A DNA stretch of 64,000 nt from Bradyrhizobium stylosanthis (GCF_001641335.1 NZ_LVEM01000010.1:1-64000), one strand, 5' to 3'. Shown: positions 27,276 to 35,610, numbered from the stretch's first letter. The notes: a model not told the origin generated them from the sequence alone. Made by a program: numbers and translations.

Positions 27276-28392
27276 TGGAGCGCTGCTTAATTCAACCCTC
27301 TTCACCGTCGGCGCCAGGTTTGCGGGAAAGAGCTGTCAATTTGGTGGTCCTTATCATCAGGCAGAAATGCAATTTGCGCGTCCGAAAATCCAGATTTACT
27401 TCTGGCACTTGGTCGCCCTGTACCAATGGGTCTGTTCGCGGTATCTCGTGAAACACAGGGAGAGTGGCGAACCTGCAATTTTTGACCTTTCCGCCTCGAA
27501 CATCTGAGGCGGCATGTAAACACTCGCCCGCCTCCTGCTCTCATGAGTTCAGATCCCGCGGATGCGCGACAAGTCTGCTCACGCTGGACTGTGATGAGAT
27601 TTTTCTTGATCTCCCGGCGCACACGTCGCGCACACGGCACTCTCTAACCGATTGAAAACCTGAAACTCTCGCTCCAGTCCATCATGGGGAAGTTTGAGCT
27701 AGCCCCAGCTACACAAACACACCTGGGTCGAAGTTCAGCAAGCCACGTCTTTCGATTGGTCGCAGCCCAATGGCATCAAGGAAAGATGATCGTTATGCTC
27801 TTCTTCGATCTGTTTGTCGCAAGATGGCCTCCTGTACCGTCTATCTTCGCCATGGTCCTCCACGCTTTACGCTCCCTTTTCAGGGGTCAAAGAGGGCACG
27901 ATTTCGGTTACCGACCCGCTCGGGCCAAGAGATACTGGACTCCCCAGTCGGCACCCCGCCAATCTCTGGATTGCTTGCGCTTTTTGAAACGGAATGCCCC
28001 TCCACCTCCCTTTTCCGGGATGAACCCGGATCCCCCTTTTGCTGGGCCGCACCAATACCTTCCTAGGTCTCGGGCCGACCGCTTTGCACTCGGCGCCAGC
28101 CCCAAGCGGCTCGGAGGCTTCCCTCAACTTGAGGGGTCTTGGGTGGAGGCGTCGTGGCCTAAGGGATGGACCAACCGGCGGGCGGTGTGTAGCTCACTCG
28201 CTTCAACATCCCGAAAGGGACCAGAGCGATTTCGAATGTCATCTTGGGCAAGGCTCGCCCCCGCGCAGGAGCCAGCGCACCAGACGGCCTACTCAGGGAG
28301 CTCAAGGGAACAGAAAGGGTCGAAGGGGCCCCCTTTGCCCTAGGCGCCCTCCGAACTCGATCGGACCTTCGACCAAGGCTGCGACCAGGTAA
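27276..28392. other. Gene-poor tract, no convincing gene
   Basis: About 1.1 kb with lower GC in places and no frame with natural codon use. It includes a small hairpin (CCGCCTC at 27491-27497 pairing with GAGGCGG at 27506-27512) and copy B of the 72-bp repeat (27600-27671). Frames of 100-200 codons exist but look like chance. It opens a longer accessory-looking stretch to about 33 kb. Confidence 0.55.
27600..27671. repeat. 72-bp dispersed repeat, copy B
   Basis: Ungapped match to 13863-13934 (54 of 72 identical by hand count). In both copies one frame on the plus strand reads FLDLP(V/A)H followed by Arg-rich residues and a stop, which is why short chance reading frames end here. Probably an intergenic element rather than coding. 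Confidence 0.5.
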
Positions 28393-28545
28393 ATACGCGC
28401 ATTAGTCACGCTTAAATCGGCTTACGAGGGCCTGCGCGTCAAGGTAGCCGCCTCATTCGTAGAGGCAAACAAGCTCAACATGCGTACACTTTTCCGCGCG
28501 GCCCAATTCGCGGATACTCTGCTCGGAATCGAGGAGGACCTTTGA
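28393..28545 (+). pseudogene. Possible gene remnant without a start codon
   Basis: An open frame of 50 codons bounded upstream by TAA (28390-28392) and ending at TGA 28543-28545. It has natural-looking composition (KVAASFVEANKLNMRTLF, then RAAQFADTLLGIEEDL). There is no ATG, GTG or TTG near its beginning; the only ATG is in the second half. It looks like the 3' end of a lost helical protein. Family not recognised. Confidence 0.3.
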
Positions 28546-28555
28546 CCATTCTCAG

Positions 28556-28771
28556 TTAGCCCCGGCTCTTTTTTTCAGGGACAAGCAACTGATCCGGGGT
28601 GGTCTGTAGCGCCCGAGCCAAACGAGCCAGCACGACAATGGTCCAATTGCGCGTGCCGCGTTCGACCTGGCTGATGTAGGTCCGATCCAGCCCAGCCTCC
28701 AAGGCGAGGTCCTCTTCAGATTCCCAAAGCTCTGCACCTGCACCGGAATGCGTCGGCGGTACCCGGGACAC
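28556..28771 (-). pseudogene. XRE-type helix-turn-helix regulator with replaced N-terminus
   Basis: The C-terminal part EDLALEAGLDRTYISQVERG followed by TIVVLARLARALQTTPDQLL is a standard XRE/Cro DNA-binding domain of phage-repressor type. The expected first helix (of the form RLRxxGLSQ) is missing: the 5' codons run through DNA that, on the other strand, encodes the end of an exonuclease (28748-28924). The gene therefore seems truncated by a rearrangement near 28725-28750. The 71-residue frame from 28771 may or may not be expressed. Confidence 0.6.
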
Positions 28772-28924
28772 AAGTCCTATGGCCTCGGCCAGCTCTGTGC
28801 GGCCTATGGCATCGCACTAGAAAATCACCACCGTGCGCTTTGCGACGCGCGCGCCTCGGCCGCGCGGCTGAATCTGATTAACCTCAAGCGGGACGAAGCG
28901 GCGGACCAGGCGAAAGCGGCTTAA
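28748..28924 (+). pseudogene. C-terminal fragment of a DnaQ-like 3'-5' exonuclease
   Basis: 58 codons reading MRRRYPGHKSYGLGQLCAAY then GIALENHHRALCDARASARR-like sequence to TAA at 28922-28924. The pattern YGLxxLCxxYGI followed by HHRALxDAxA is the Exo III motif (His and Asp) at the end of DEDDh exonucleases such as the DNA polymerase III epsilon family. The first two exonuclease motifs are absent because the fragment begins at the junction with the truncated XRE gene. Confidence 0.6.
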
Positions 28925-29126
28925 GATCCGTTGATATTCACTCGCTCCCCATGGATGACGGGCTCGGGACGACCTCTACGCTCCGTAAGATCATCTACAT
29001 CGCACTTCATCTCCCGGCAAAGGGGCGGCACTGACACGTTGCGCTACCCGTTGGGAGTTAGGCCCAGCAGGGCCGGCGCCCTCTTGCGTTGTTTTGCCGT
29101 CGGATGATGCTTTCGGCTTGGGCTGC

Positions 29127-29519
29127 CTAGAGACCGAAGCTCTCTCTCGCCGTGTAAGTCACGGCTTCGATCTTATTCCCATCTGGATCGCGCACGAATG
29201 CGCCATAGTAGTTGGCGTTGTAGTTGGCGCGGATGCCCGGCGCGCCTTCATCATTGCCTCCATGCGCCACAGCCGTTTGATGGAAGCGCCGAACTGTCTC
29301 GCGGTCAGGTGCCTGAAAGGCGATGTGGACGCCGTTGCCTGGAGCAGCAGGGCGACCGTCAACCGGCGTCTCGATGCTGAACACAATATCGGATGCCCCA
29401 TAGTGCAGAGATGAGGCGGACGATTTGAGCAGTCGAAAGCCGATCAACGACATCAGCGGGGCGTAGAAGGCCTTCGCACGCGAAATGTCGTTGCTGCCAA
29501 TGGACACGTGGTGGATCAT
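29127..29519 (-). CDS. VOC family protein (glyoxalase/bleomycin-resistance fold)
   Basis: A 130-residue VOC module starting MIHHVSIGSNDISRAKAFY, with candidate ligands at His4, the His in GNGVHIAFQ and the Glu in DGNKIEAVTY. It resembles the many glyoxalase-like proteins of rhizobia with unassigned small-molecule substrates. Transcribed on the minus strand and separated by 20 bp from the receiver gene upstream, so the two may be co-transcribed. Confidence 0.85.
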   Translation of the reverse strand: MIHHVSIGSNDISRAKAFYAPLMSLIGFRLLKSSASSLHYGASDIVFSIETPVDGRPAAPGNGVHIAFQAPDRETVRRFHQTAVAHGGNDEGAPGIRANYNANYYGAFVRDPDGNKIEAVTYTARESFGL

Positions 29520-29539
29520 TTGGTCATCGCCAGGCTGCG

Positions 29540-29896
29540 TTAGTTCACCTTTGCGACTAAGGTCTCCATCGCCTCACGCAGCTTTGTGACCTCAAACGGC
29601 TTCGTAAGAAGCGGAGACTTTGAAAAGCCGTCCGGAAGGCCGTCTGCCTTGTATCCGCTCATGAACAGGATCGGCAGACCTCGCGCCGCCACACTCTGCG
29701 CAACAGGCAGAATGTTCTCGCCGCCGACATTGATGTCGAGCAGCGCCACTTCGAAATCGGCCGAACAAGCAAGCGAACGCCCGTGGGTGACGTTGCCAGC
29801 TTCCGCCACTACCCGGTGACCAAGCTCCTCTAGCATCTCGACGATCATCATGCGAATGAGTGCTTCGTCTTCCACCAGAATCACTGCAACGCCCAT
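29540..29896 (-). CDS. Single-domain response regulator (CheY-like receiver)
   Basis: A 118-residue receiver domain without output domain. The acidic pocket (ILVEDEALIR), the phospho-acceptor Asp in EVALLDINVGGE, the switch Ser in LFMSGYKADG and the Lys in LLTKPFE are all present. ATG 29896 is preferred over the upstream TTG. Such orphan receivers in Rhizobiales often act with HWE-type kinases; one is encoded at 47266-48231. Confidence 0.88.
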   Translation of the reverse strand: MGVAVILVEDEALIRMMIVEMLEELGHRVVAEAGNVTHGRSLACSADFEVALLDINVGGENILPVAQSVAARGLPILFMSGYKADGLPDGFSKSPLLTKPFEVTKLREAMETLVAKVN

Positions 29897-29937
29897 GCAA
29901 TCTCCCAATTTATCGGACGTTTAAGCGCGTCAGTCCG

Positions 29938-30108
29938 CTACTTCCAGACTTCCTCCCGGCATCTATCGCACTTATAGATCAACACGTTTCTGTCCTGCTT
30001 TATGTCGAACAGGGACGTCAAGTAGCGCGCCGGGATATTGCAGTTTGGGCACGGAGGCGCTGCGGGTAGCGGCGCCGCTGAAGGCCGCAATTCCTGCTGA
30101 TTGGTCAT
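29938..30108 (-). CDS. Small zinc-ribbon-like protein
   Basis: A 56-residue protein with two CxxC knuckles, PPCPNCNIP and YKCDRCREEVW, spaced about 27 residues apart, which should bind one zinc ion. ATG 30108 gives a compact start; the frame is open further upstream. Proteins like this are common in Bradyrhizobium; function unknown. It lies 41 bp upstream of the receiver gene on the same strand. Confidence 0.65.
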   Translation of the reverse strand: MTNQQELRPSAAPLPAAPPCPNCNIPARYLTSLFDIKQDRNVLIYKCDRCREEVWK

Positions 30109-30267
30109 AACTAAAACCTCGGTGATCCGAGGGTTCCTAAGTACCAAACTGCACATTTGTTCCAAACGGGTAAAAATGGCAGCGAACCTAACAAATGTTA
30201 CAGAACGCGTAGTCAGTCACGAGCAACAACGCGATATGCAGGTGAGCGTGAGTCGCTGCATAAAAAC

Positions 30268-30307
30268 GCCCCGCCATCGTCAAACCAGCCCCGGCGATGT
30301 GCGGGGC
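30268..30307. other. Strong stem-loop
   Basis: GCCCCGCCATCG (30268-30279) pairs with CGATG-t-GCGGGGC (30295-30307) with a single bulge. An alternative shorter hairpin AGCCCCG/CGGGGCT exists at 30287-30308. It lies between the zinc-ribbon gene and the small gene at 30386 and could be a terminator or part of a small RNA. Confidence 0.45.
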
Positions 30308-30385
30308 TTCTCCCATCCATCAACGGTTCACCACGCTCAAGGCATCAACCGGGCATATGGTCCAGCGCTTCATGAGGATTTTTGA

Positions 30386-30619
30386 GTGGACTATCGCGCC
30401 TTCACCAATGACAGCCTGACGATGTTGTACGAGAGCGTTCGTGGGGCGCTGTTGTCCGATGATGCGCAAAAGGCCGCAGGCGAGCCACCGCGCTTCCGAA
30501 TTCGTGAGACGCCGGACTGGAAGCAGCACGCCGGAAATCTTGAAGCCGAGATGCTGAAGAGAGGAATGTATTTCGACATTATCGATTGGTCAGAAGACCA
30601 AGGACGATTGCCTCTTTAG
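30386..30619 (+). CDS. Conserved-looking small hypothetical protein
   Basis: A 77-residue protein of mixed helix composition (DSLTMLYESVRGALLSDDAQ, then RIRETPDWKQHA and AEMLKRGMYFDIIDW). GTG 30386 has GAGG upstream. Codon use is natural and no other frame competes. No family recognised. It stands alone in a sparse region. Confidence 0.65.
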   Translation: MDYRAFTNDSLTMLYESVRGALLSDDAQKAAGEPPRFRIRETPDWKQHAGNLEAEMLKRGMYFDIIDWSEDQGRLPL

Positions 30620-30805
30620 AGCCGGGACCGCCGAAGAACTTAGGCTTCCCGTGTCACTTCGCGAGGGTCCTCGGGAGCGCGCAGAAGGGCGTCCAAGACT
30701 ACGAGAACCGTTTGACGGGCCGCTTATGGCGCTCTCGTACGATGAACGAGTTCAAGATGAGCGGCGCGACGGGATACAGATATTTTGTCGCCGCTCTCTT
30801 CGGCC

Positions 30806-31090
30806 TCACGGCAGGAAGGCGGTTGCGAGCACGTAGAAGGCTACTGCCGTACCGAGGCAGCGCCGCCAGGGATTCACGCCACGCAAAATCTCGTCGGAGG
30901 CCCAGACCAGCAGCCCACCTTTGAAAGCCACCATCAGTGCCATGCTGAATCTACCGGCCGAAGGCCATACCCAGAGCAGAATGCCGGACGCAATGACCGT
31001 CCATAAGACGAGATTGGGCCACTGCGCGATTGTGATCCCACCCGTCTTACGGTCGCGGAAGAACCAGTCGAGGATCCGCCATCCGCTCAG
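30806..31090 (-). CDS. Small membrane protein without a standard start codon
   Basis: An open frame of about 95 codons (stop at 30806-30808) with clear protein character: WRILDWFFRDRKTGG, ITIAQWPNLVLWTVIASGIL and two further hydrophobic stretches, then SDEILRGVNPWRRCLG. That is two or three membrane segments joined by charged loops. No ATG, GTG or TTG is in frame before residue 45. The frame is closed upstream by TGA at 31100-31102, and only a CTG at 31088-31090 is available. It overlaps the stop of the PNPOx-like gene. It is either a rare CTG start, translational coupling, or a gene that lost its start. Confidence 0.5.
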   Translation of the reverse strand: MSGWRILDWFFRDRKTGGITIAQWPNLVLWTVIASGILLWVWPSAGRFSMALMVAFKGGLLVWASDEILRGVNPWRRCLGTAVAFYVLATAFLP

Positions 31091-31518
31091 AGCTCGGCCT
31101 CACCCTCTTCCCGCCCCTTCCAGTAAGTCACGCGGTTCGCCTTGATCTTGATCAAGACGATGCCCGGCGTATCCAAGCCTTGGTCGAACCACTTATTGAG
31201 ATCGCTCGTCCAGTGCTGTTCGAAGGCCGCCTTATCTCGGATTAATTCCGCAGTGCCTTCGACGGCTACGTAAATCCCTTTCGAAAAAAGCCCGGACTCG
31301 GACGAGAAGCCGAGCGCCACCTTTGGATTTCGTTGGATATCCGACACCGCCCGGGCTTGTTCGTAGGTGAAATAATAGGACGTGCCGTCGTAGGTCACGT
31401 CGCCATTGTTGCTCATGGGGCGATTGGCTATTTCACCGTTTTGAGTATGCGTGGATAAGATCGCGATATCGATCCCGGCCATTTCCTTTGCGATATCAGC
31501 GAGTCTTCTCTGCTTCAT
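31087..31518 (-). CDS. Pyridoxamine 5'-phosphate oxidase-like protein (general stress protein 26 type)
   Basis: A 143-residue split-barrel flavin-binding protein. AILSTHTQNGEIANRPMSNNG and DGTSYYFTYEQARAVSDIQRN (in shorter parts) are typical of the stress protein 26 family; GIYVAVEGTAELIRD follows. ATG 31518 has GGAGAG upstream. Such proteins bind FMN, FAD or F420-like cofactors and are linked to general stress in rhizobia; the reaction is unknown. Confidence 0.85.
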   Translation of the reverse strand: MKQRRLADIAKEMAGIDIAILSTHTQNGEIANRPMSNNGDVTYDGTSYYFTYEQARAVSDIQRNPKVALGFSSESGLFSKGIYVAVEGTAELIRDKAAFEQHWTSDLNKWFDQGLDTPGIVLIKIKANRVTYWKGREEGEAEL

Positions 31519-31685
31519 ATCAGTCTCTCCGTGTACAAACTCAAACCACGAGGAGGCCCGCCCGTTCCTGACCCACGAGATCTGTCCAATAGGCTGGGTC
31601 GTTGGTGGTCGCGACATCCGAAGGGCGGTGCGTCGCAATACGAATGGTACGTGGCCCGTACCGACGGCGGCCACCTGAGGCGGCC

Positions 31686-31871
31686 TCACTGCATCGGCCC
31701 GCGACGTTCATCGTCGGCAATCTCTTTGAGAAGATTATATTGGCTGGCAAGCCCGACAAAGCTGCCAGAGATGCTCCTGAGTACGCTCGCCATCCTTGGC
31801 GAGACGCCGGATTTGTTGGCTTGATCTTGGTACTGTCTTGCGAGCTTCAAGCATTCTTCTGCGGTTTTCAT
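31686..31871 (-). CDS. Small helical protein (paralogue family, member 1)
   Basis: A 61-residue, all-helical, soluble protein: MKTAEECLKLARQYQDQANK then SGSFVGLASQYNLLKEIADD. It shares the pattern L-x3-A-x2-Y-x2-LA with the products of 31970-32137 and 43679-43855. GTG/ATG choice: ATG 31871 gives the natural start. No function known; this type is multiplied in Bradyrhizobium. Confidence 0.6.
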   Translation of the reverse strand: MKTAEECLKLARQYQDQANKSGVSPRMASVLRSISGSFVGLASQYNLLKEIADDERRGPMQ

Positions 31872-31969
31872 CACGATCCAAACACCCTGCACGGTGCAAA
31901 AGCATACCGCTATGGTGGCGGCCGTGCGCGGGCCTCTGGCCGCCCGGAGCACGACGACTTAGGCGGACC

Positions 31970-32137
31970 CTATTCTGCAGCCTCTTTGGCAGGCCGGATT
32001 CGCTCTGCTCGCCGAGCAAGGTCGTTATAGCGTTCGGCGACCTTGCGGAGCGTCTCTTTAGTCCGCCCCTCCTCGACATTGTCGGCCTTCAGCTGGAACT
32101 GCTTTGCCCGCTTTTGCCAGTATGCGGGCGAGTGCAT
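31970..32137 (-). CDS. Small helical protein (paralogue family, member 2)
   Basis: A 55-residue charged helical protein: MHSPAYWQKRAKQFQLKADN then KETLRKVAERYNDLARRAER. Same A-x2-Y-x2-LA signature as its neighbours. Two further in-frame starts lie upstream at 32152 (ATG) and 32155 (TTG). It lies 98 bp upstream of member 1 on the same strand, so the two may be one transcript. Confidence 0.6.
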   Translation of the reverse strand: MHSPAYWQKRAKQFQLKADNVEEGRTKETLRKVAERYNDLARRAERIRPAKEAAE

Positions 32138-32248
32138 TCGTTCGATGCCCATCAACCACGCCGTAAGCGCTTAATCCATAGCTGCTATTTCGGTTCAAAA
32201 AGTAACTTAGGATACTCATGATAATGCTTAAATCGACTGTCAGCCTAA

Positions 32249-32416
32249 GAGTTCGACGACCTGTGGGCCATTGACGAACTTCCGTTTGCGGAAAGCCTAT
32301 CTCGCCGGGCAGAGGCAGTTCGGGATTTGGTGCGGCGCGGACATGCAATTGGAACCCCAACGGGCGGACTAACGCGCTTCTCGCGGGACCAAGGCGACAG
32401 CTGCGGTCAGACATAA
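32249..32416 (+). pseudogene. Open frame with protein-like sequence but no start
   Basis: 55 codons from just after TAA 32246-32248 to TAA 32414-32416, reading DDLWAIDELPFAESLSRRAE and RDLVRRGHAIGTPTGGLTRF. Composition and codon use look natural, but no start codon precedes the conserved-looking part and the upstream DNA is AT-rich. Probably the 3' end of a lost gene. Confidence 0.3.
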
Positions 32417-32541
32417 CTTAAGATAATCTCGGAACTCCGGGGATCTTTCCGAGTTTTCCCGATACTGGATGAGGACGAATGACGCACCACTCGGGAGGTG
32501 GTCGGCCCCAGCTTTTCGCGGAGCTGGGGCCGTTTCGTTTC
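32417..32541 (+). ncRNA. Candidate small RNA ending in an intrinsic terminator
   Basis: Two adjacent stem-loops: ACCAC/GTGGT (32486-32502, loop TCGGGAG) and a perfect 10-bp stem GGCCCCAGCT/AGCTGGGGCC (32504-32531, loop TTTCGCGG) followed by GTTTCGTTTC. An AT-rich stretch (32411-32460) upstream could hold a promoter. No coding frame explains it. This is the layout of many alphaproteobacterial trans-acting RNAs, but the 5' end is a guess. Confidence 0.4.
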
Positions 32542-33063
32542 AGGATGACCGTCAGGAACTAGCTGCTGGCGGCCTGCTTATGTCTGCGGTGACTGCCTCT
32601 GTCCCACGAGGCGAGAGCCTGTCCGCGTCGGCCCAGCACCAACCAAGCCCCCAGGCCCGGTGCTGGGTCTACCGGACGACAGACTGCAGCCAAAGATTTG
32701 TTAGAGCACGCAATGAGCCTCGGGGCGAAGGATGCGCCCTGGCGCGCAGAGTTGAGTCAGTGCGTTGCGGTCCCCACGCTCTCCTCGCGACCAGCCTCGG
32801 AAGGCGCTCGGGCCGCTCAACTCCGAACTTGACGTACCGGTTCGGCAAAGGCTTGGAAACGAGCCTCCATCGATGGGTAGGTCCCGTGGAGCTTGACGAA
32901 CACAATTCACGCATTGGTCGATAGCAACGGAGCGCCAGGCCGGCTGGCGCTCCGCCGCTCAGCACTGCCCCGAGTTCATTTTTAACCTCGGAGGGCTGCC
33001 TTGACTGCGGGCGCGATCGCAGGATGCTTTCCGATGGCGTCACTGCACGCAAACCACCTATTT
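32542..33063. other. Intergenic stretch with two hairpins
   Basis: No convincing gene. A long-loop hairpin CCCAGCACC/GGTGCTGGG lies at 32632-32667. A perfect 10-bp stem GGAGCGCCAG/CTGGCGCTCC with a 5-base loop lies at 32929-32953, about 110 bp beyond the stop of the histidine kinase gene, and might act as its terminator although no T-run follows. Confidence 0.5.
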
Positions 33064-35610
33064 CTATCTGGCATCTCGGATACGTTTAACCCGCGTCACT
33101 CGCCGCAAAACCCGCGACAGTTCCTCGGCCGCATAGGGCTTCTGAACGAGGTCGAACCCATGGCGGCCCTCTTCGGCGAGGACCTCGCTATAACCCGAGG
33201 TCAGAACAACCGGCACTTGGGGGTGGCGGCGCCGAATCTCTCGACCAAGGTCAACTCCGTTCATTCCTGGCATGATCACGTCGGAGAACACCACGTCGAA
33301 CCTGTCGGCTTCGTCGAGAAGCTTAAGCGCCTCTGCTGCATTCGTCGCAAGGGTCGTGTCGTAGCCGAGGTCGGCCAGGATCTGGGTGGAAGACTGTCCA
33401 ACTTCTATATTATCTTCCACGACTAGCACTCGGGGACCGCGGTCGCTTTCCGTCAGCGTGTCGACTTGATTGATGTTTATCTCGGGTCGCTCTTTTTCAG
33501 ATGCTGCACCGCCCGCGGCGCGGGGAAGGTAGAGAGTAAAAGTGGTGCCCCGGCCCACTTCGCTTTCGACTGCGACATCGCCGCCCGATTGCTTGGCAAA
33601 GCCGTAGACCTGGCTAAGGCCCAGGCCCGTTCCCCTACCCACTTCCTTCGTGGTGAAGAACGGCTCGAAGACGTGGGCGAGCTTGTCCATTGGGATGCCT
33701 GAGCCCGAATCAGTCAGCGACACGGCGACGAAAGGATTGGGACTTCCGGCGTGGCCGCGTACGGGCGGCATCGCGGCGATCTCGTCGATCCGGATCTGCA
33801 GAAAGCCCTCGCCGTTCATCGCGTCGCGCGCGTTCACAGCCATATTGACCAGCGCGGTCTCGAATTGACTAGCATCGGCTTCGATGAGGCAGTCCTCACA
33901 CGATATCTCCGTCTCGATACGAATGCGCGATCCGACGATCGTCCGGAGCATATCGGTAATGGCATGCACGCGATCGGCGGCGTCAAACACCTCCGGTTTG
34001 AGCGCCTGACGCCGGGCGAAAGCGAGAAGTTGACCGGTGAGCTTCGAGGCTCGATCTACCGTATCGGAAATCGCGTCCACATAGCGGCGCCGGCGCTCCT
34101 CAGCGAGACCGGGACGACGTAACAGGTCAGTGGAGCTCTTGATGATAGTGAGCAGGTTGTTGAAATCGTGGGCTACGCCGCCCGTGAGTTGACCGACTGC
34201 CTCCATCTTCTGAGCTTGTCGCAAGGCCTCCTCGGCCTGCATCAGTTCGGCGGTACGTTCGGCAACGCGTTGTTCCAGGTAGGTAGCGAGCTCCCGAATC
34301 TCCCTCTCAGCACGCCTGCGCTCGACGGCGGTTCGCGTGCGCTCAGCGACTTCGCGGATCAACTCGAGTTCGTCGAGCGTCCACTCGCGCGCCGTTGCGT
34401 GATTTAGGTAGAGCAATGCGACGAACCCGCCCTGTTCGGTTACAGGCATGTTGACGACGGATTGCGCGCTGATCGCTTTCAGAGCTTGAGCGGTCGCCGC
34501 GGTGCGTGGGTCCTTTTCTGCATCGGGGAACACCACCGTTTCGCCACGCTTGAGGTCCTCGATATACGAACCATAGTCCCGAAAGCGCAGTACGCCGGCG
34601 AGACTCCTGATTCCAGGCGCGTTCCAGTCACGCTCGATTCTGATAGTCTCGGCCTGTTTGTCGATCGTGCCGTAGCCTGCCCGGCTTACGCCTAGCGTTC
34701 GCCCCAGTATCTCGGCCGCGGCGTAAGAGAGTTCGGTCGGATCTTCAACGTCACGAATGCGGTCAGATAGCTCAAGCAGCGCGACACGGCGCGCTTCGGC
34801 CAATCTTCGGTCCGTCTCGTCCCGCGCAATCTTAATGAACCCTCGTTCGCGCCCTAAGTCGTCACGAGGGAGGGCCCGCATTGACCCTCTCAGGAACACA
34901 CGCGAGCCGTTGGCTCGCTGATGCCAACGCTCGTCAGCGGCGATGCCGTTGCTACGTGCGGTGTCAATCTCAGCTTCGGGCTGCCTCGATGCGCGGTCTT
35001 CGGGCGTGAAGATAGTGTCGGCTGAGCGACCCATCATCTCGGTAGCCTTCCAGCCGAAGATCGCCTCCGCACCTACTGACCAGCTGGTCACGCTGCGCTC
35101 TGGGTCGGTGGTAATGATGGCATAGTCCTCGGCGCTGTCGACGACGAGCCGTAATCTTTCTTCACTCGCCCGCAGCGACTCGAGCCTAGCGCGGGCCTCG
35201 TACTGACGGTGCCGGCTCCGCAGGGCCGCGCGCGCGAGGCTGACGAGGGTCGTCGGATGAAAGGGACGCTCCAGAAACGTAACGTTGCCCAGCAGTTCGA
35301 GAAAACGCTGCGCGGCCGGATTGCGCTCCAGACCGGCGCCTCCAGTCGTCAGCAGCACAAAGGGCATATCCGACCAGTCTTCTTGATCGACCAGCCAGGC
35401 ACGGAGAGGCGCGAGGTCTGCCGTAGCTAATGCTTCCTCGGTGACAACGACGAAGCCGGCGCCAGCATTCAGTTCCGCGATGAGCGCGGGCAACGACGGA
35501 CACGTATCAGCGGTAACTCGCGCCTCGCGCAGGATCGTCGACGCAAGTAGCGCGTCGCGCCCTCGCGGCGCAAGTACCAGTCCTCGCTCCGAGATAGTGC
35601 TACGTTTCAC
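33064..35610 (-). CDS. Hybrid histidine kinase (pseudo-receiver, PAS, GAF, HisKA, HATPase, receiver)
   Basis: An 848-residue soluble kinase. Residues 1-130 look like a degenerate receiver; 145-270 a PAS domain (RLVVDSAEDYAIITTD, then GFIKIARDET); 275-430 a GAF domain; a coiled linker 430-465; His481 in GGVAHDFNNLL (HisKA); ATPase boxes with NMAVNARDAM, SGSGIP and GRGTGLGLS; and a C-terminal receiver from about 728 with phospho-acceptor Asp777 in VFSDVIMPG. No membrane segment is visible. Its start overlaps the stop of the KaiC-like gene by 4 bp, so the two are co-translated and probably form one signalling unit. Confidence 0.92.
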   Translation of the reverse strand: MKRSTISERGLVLAPRGRDALLASTILREARVTADTCPSLPALIAELNAGAGFVVVTEEALATADLAPLRAWLVDQEDWSDMPFVLLTTGGAGLERNPAAQRFLELLGNVTFLERPFHPTTLVSLARAALRSRHRQYEARARLESLRASEERLRLVVDSAEDYAIITTDPERSVTSWSVGAEAIFGWKATEMMGRSADTIFTPEDRASRQPEAEIDTARSNGIAADERWHQRANGSRVFLRGSMRALPRDDLGRERGFIKIARDETDRRLAEARRVALLELSDRIRDVEDPTELSYAAAEILGRTLGVSRAGYGTIDKQAETIRIERDWNAPGIRSLAGVLRFRDYGSYIEDLKRGETVVFPDAEKDPRTAATAQALKAISAQSVVNMPVTEQGGFVALLYLNHATAREWTLDELELIREVAERTRTAVERRRAEREIRELATYLEQRVAERTAELMQAEEALRQAQKMEAVGQLTGGVAHDFNNLLTIIKSSTDLLRRPGLAEERRRRYVDAISDTVDRASKLTGQLLAFARRQALKPEVFDAADRVHAITDMLRTIVGSRIRIETEISCEDCLIEADASQFETALVNMAVNARDAMNGEGFLQIRIDEIAAMPPVRGHAGSPNPFVAVSLTDSGSGIPMDKLAHVFEPFFTTKEVGRGTGLGLSQVYGFAKQSGGDVAVESEVGRGTTFTLYLPRAAGGAASEKERPEININQVDTLTESDRGPRVLVVEDNIEVGQSSTQILADLGYDTTLATNAAEALKLLDEADRFDVVFSDVIMPGMNGVDLGREIRRRHPQVPVVLTSGYSEVLAEEGRHGFDLVQKPYAAEELSRVLRRVTRVKRIRDAR

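Noticed and set aside
27520..27600. A tRNA-like T-arm (GTTCAGATCCCGC) near 27550
   Set aside because: No acceptor stem, D-arm or anticodon arm can be placed around it.
28139..28260. GGGCGGTGTGTA resembling the conserved end of 16S rRNA
   Set aside because: The match stops after 12 bases and the surrounding DNA is not rRNA.
27684..28343. A 219-codon frame in the gene-poor tract
   Set aside because: Composition is Pro/Ser/Arg-rich chance sequence, no ribosome site, no motif.
32469..33052. Frames of 127-151 codons on both strands
   Set aside because: Mutually overlapping, low-complexity composition, and better explained by hairpin-rich intergenic DNA.
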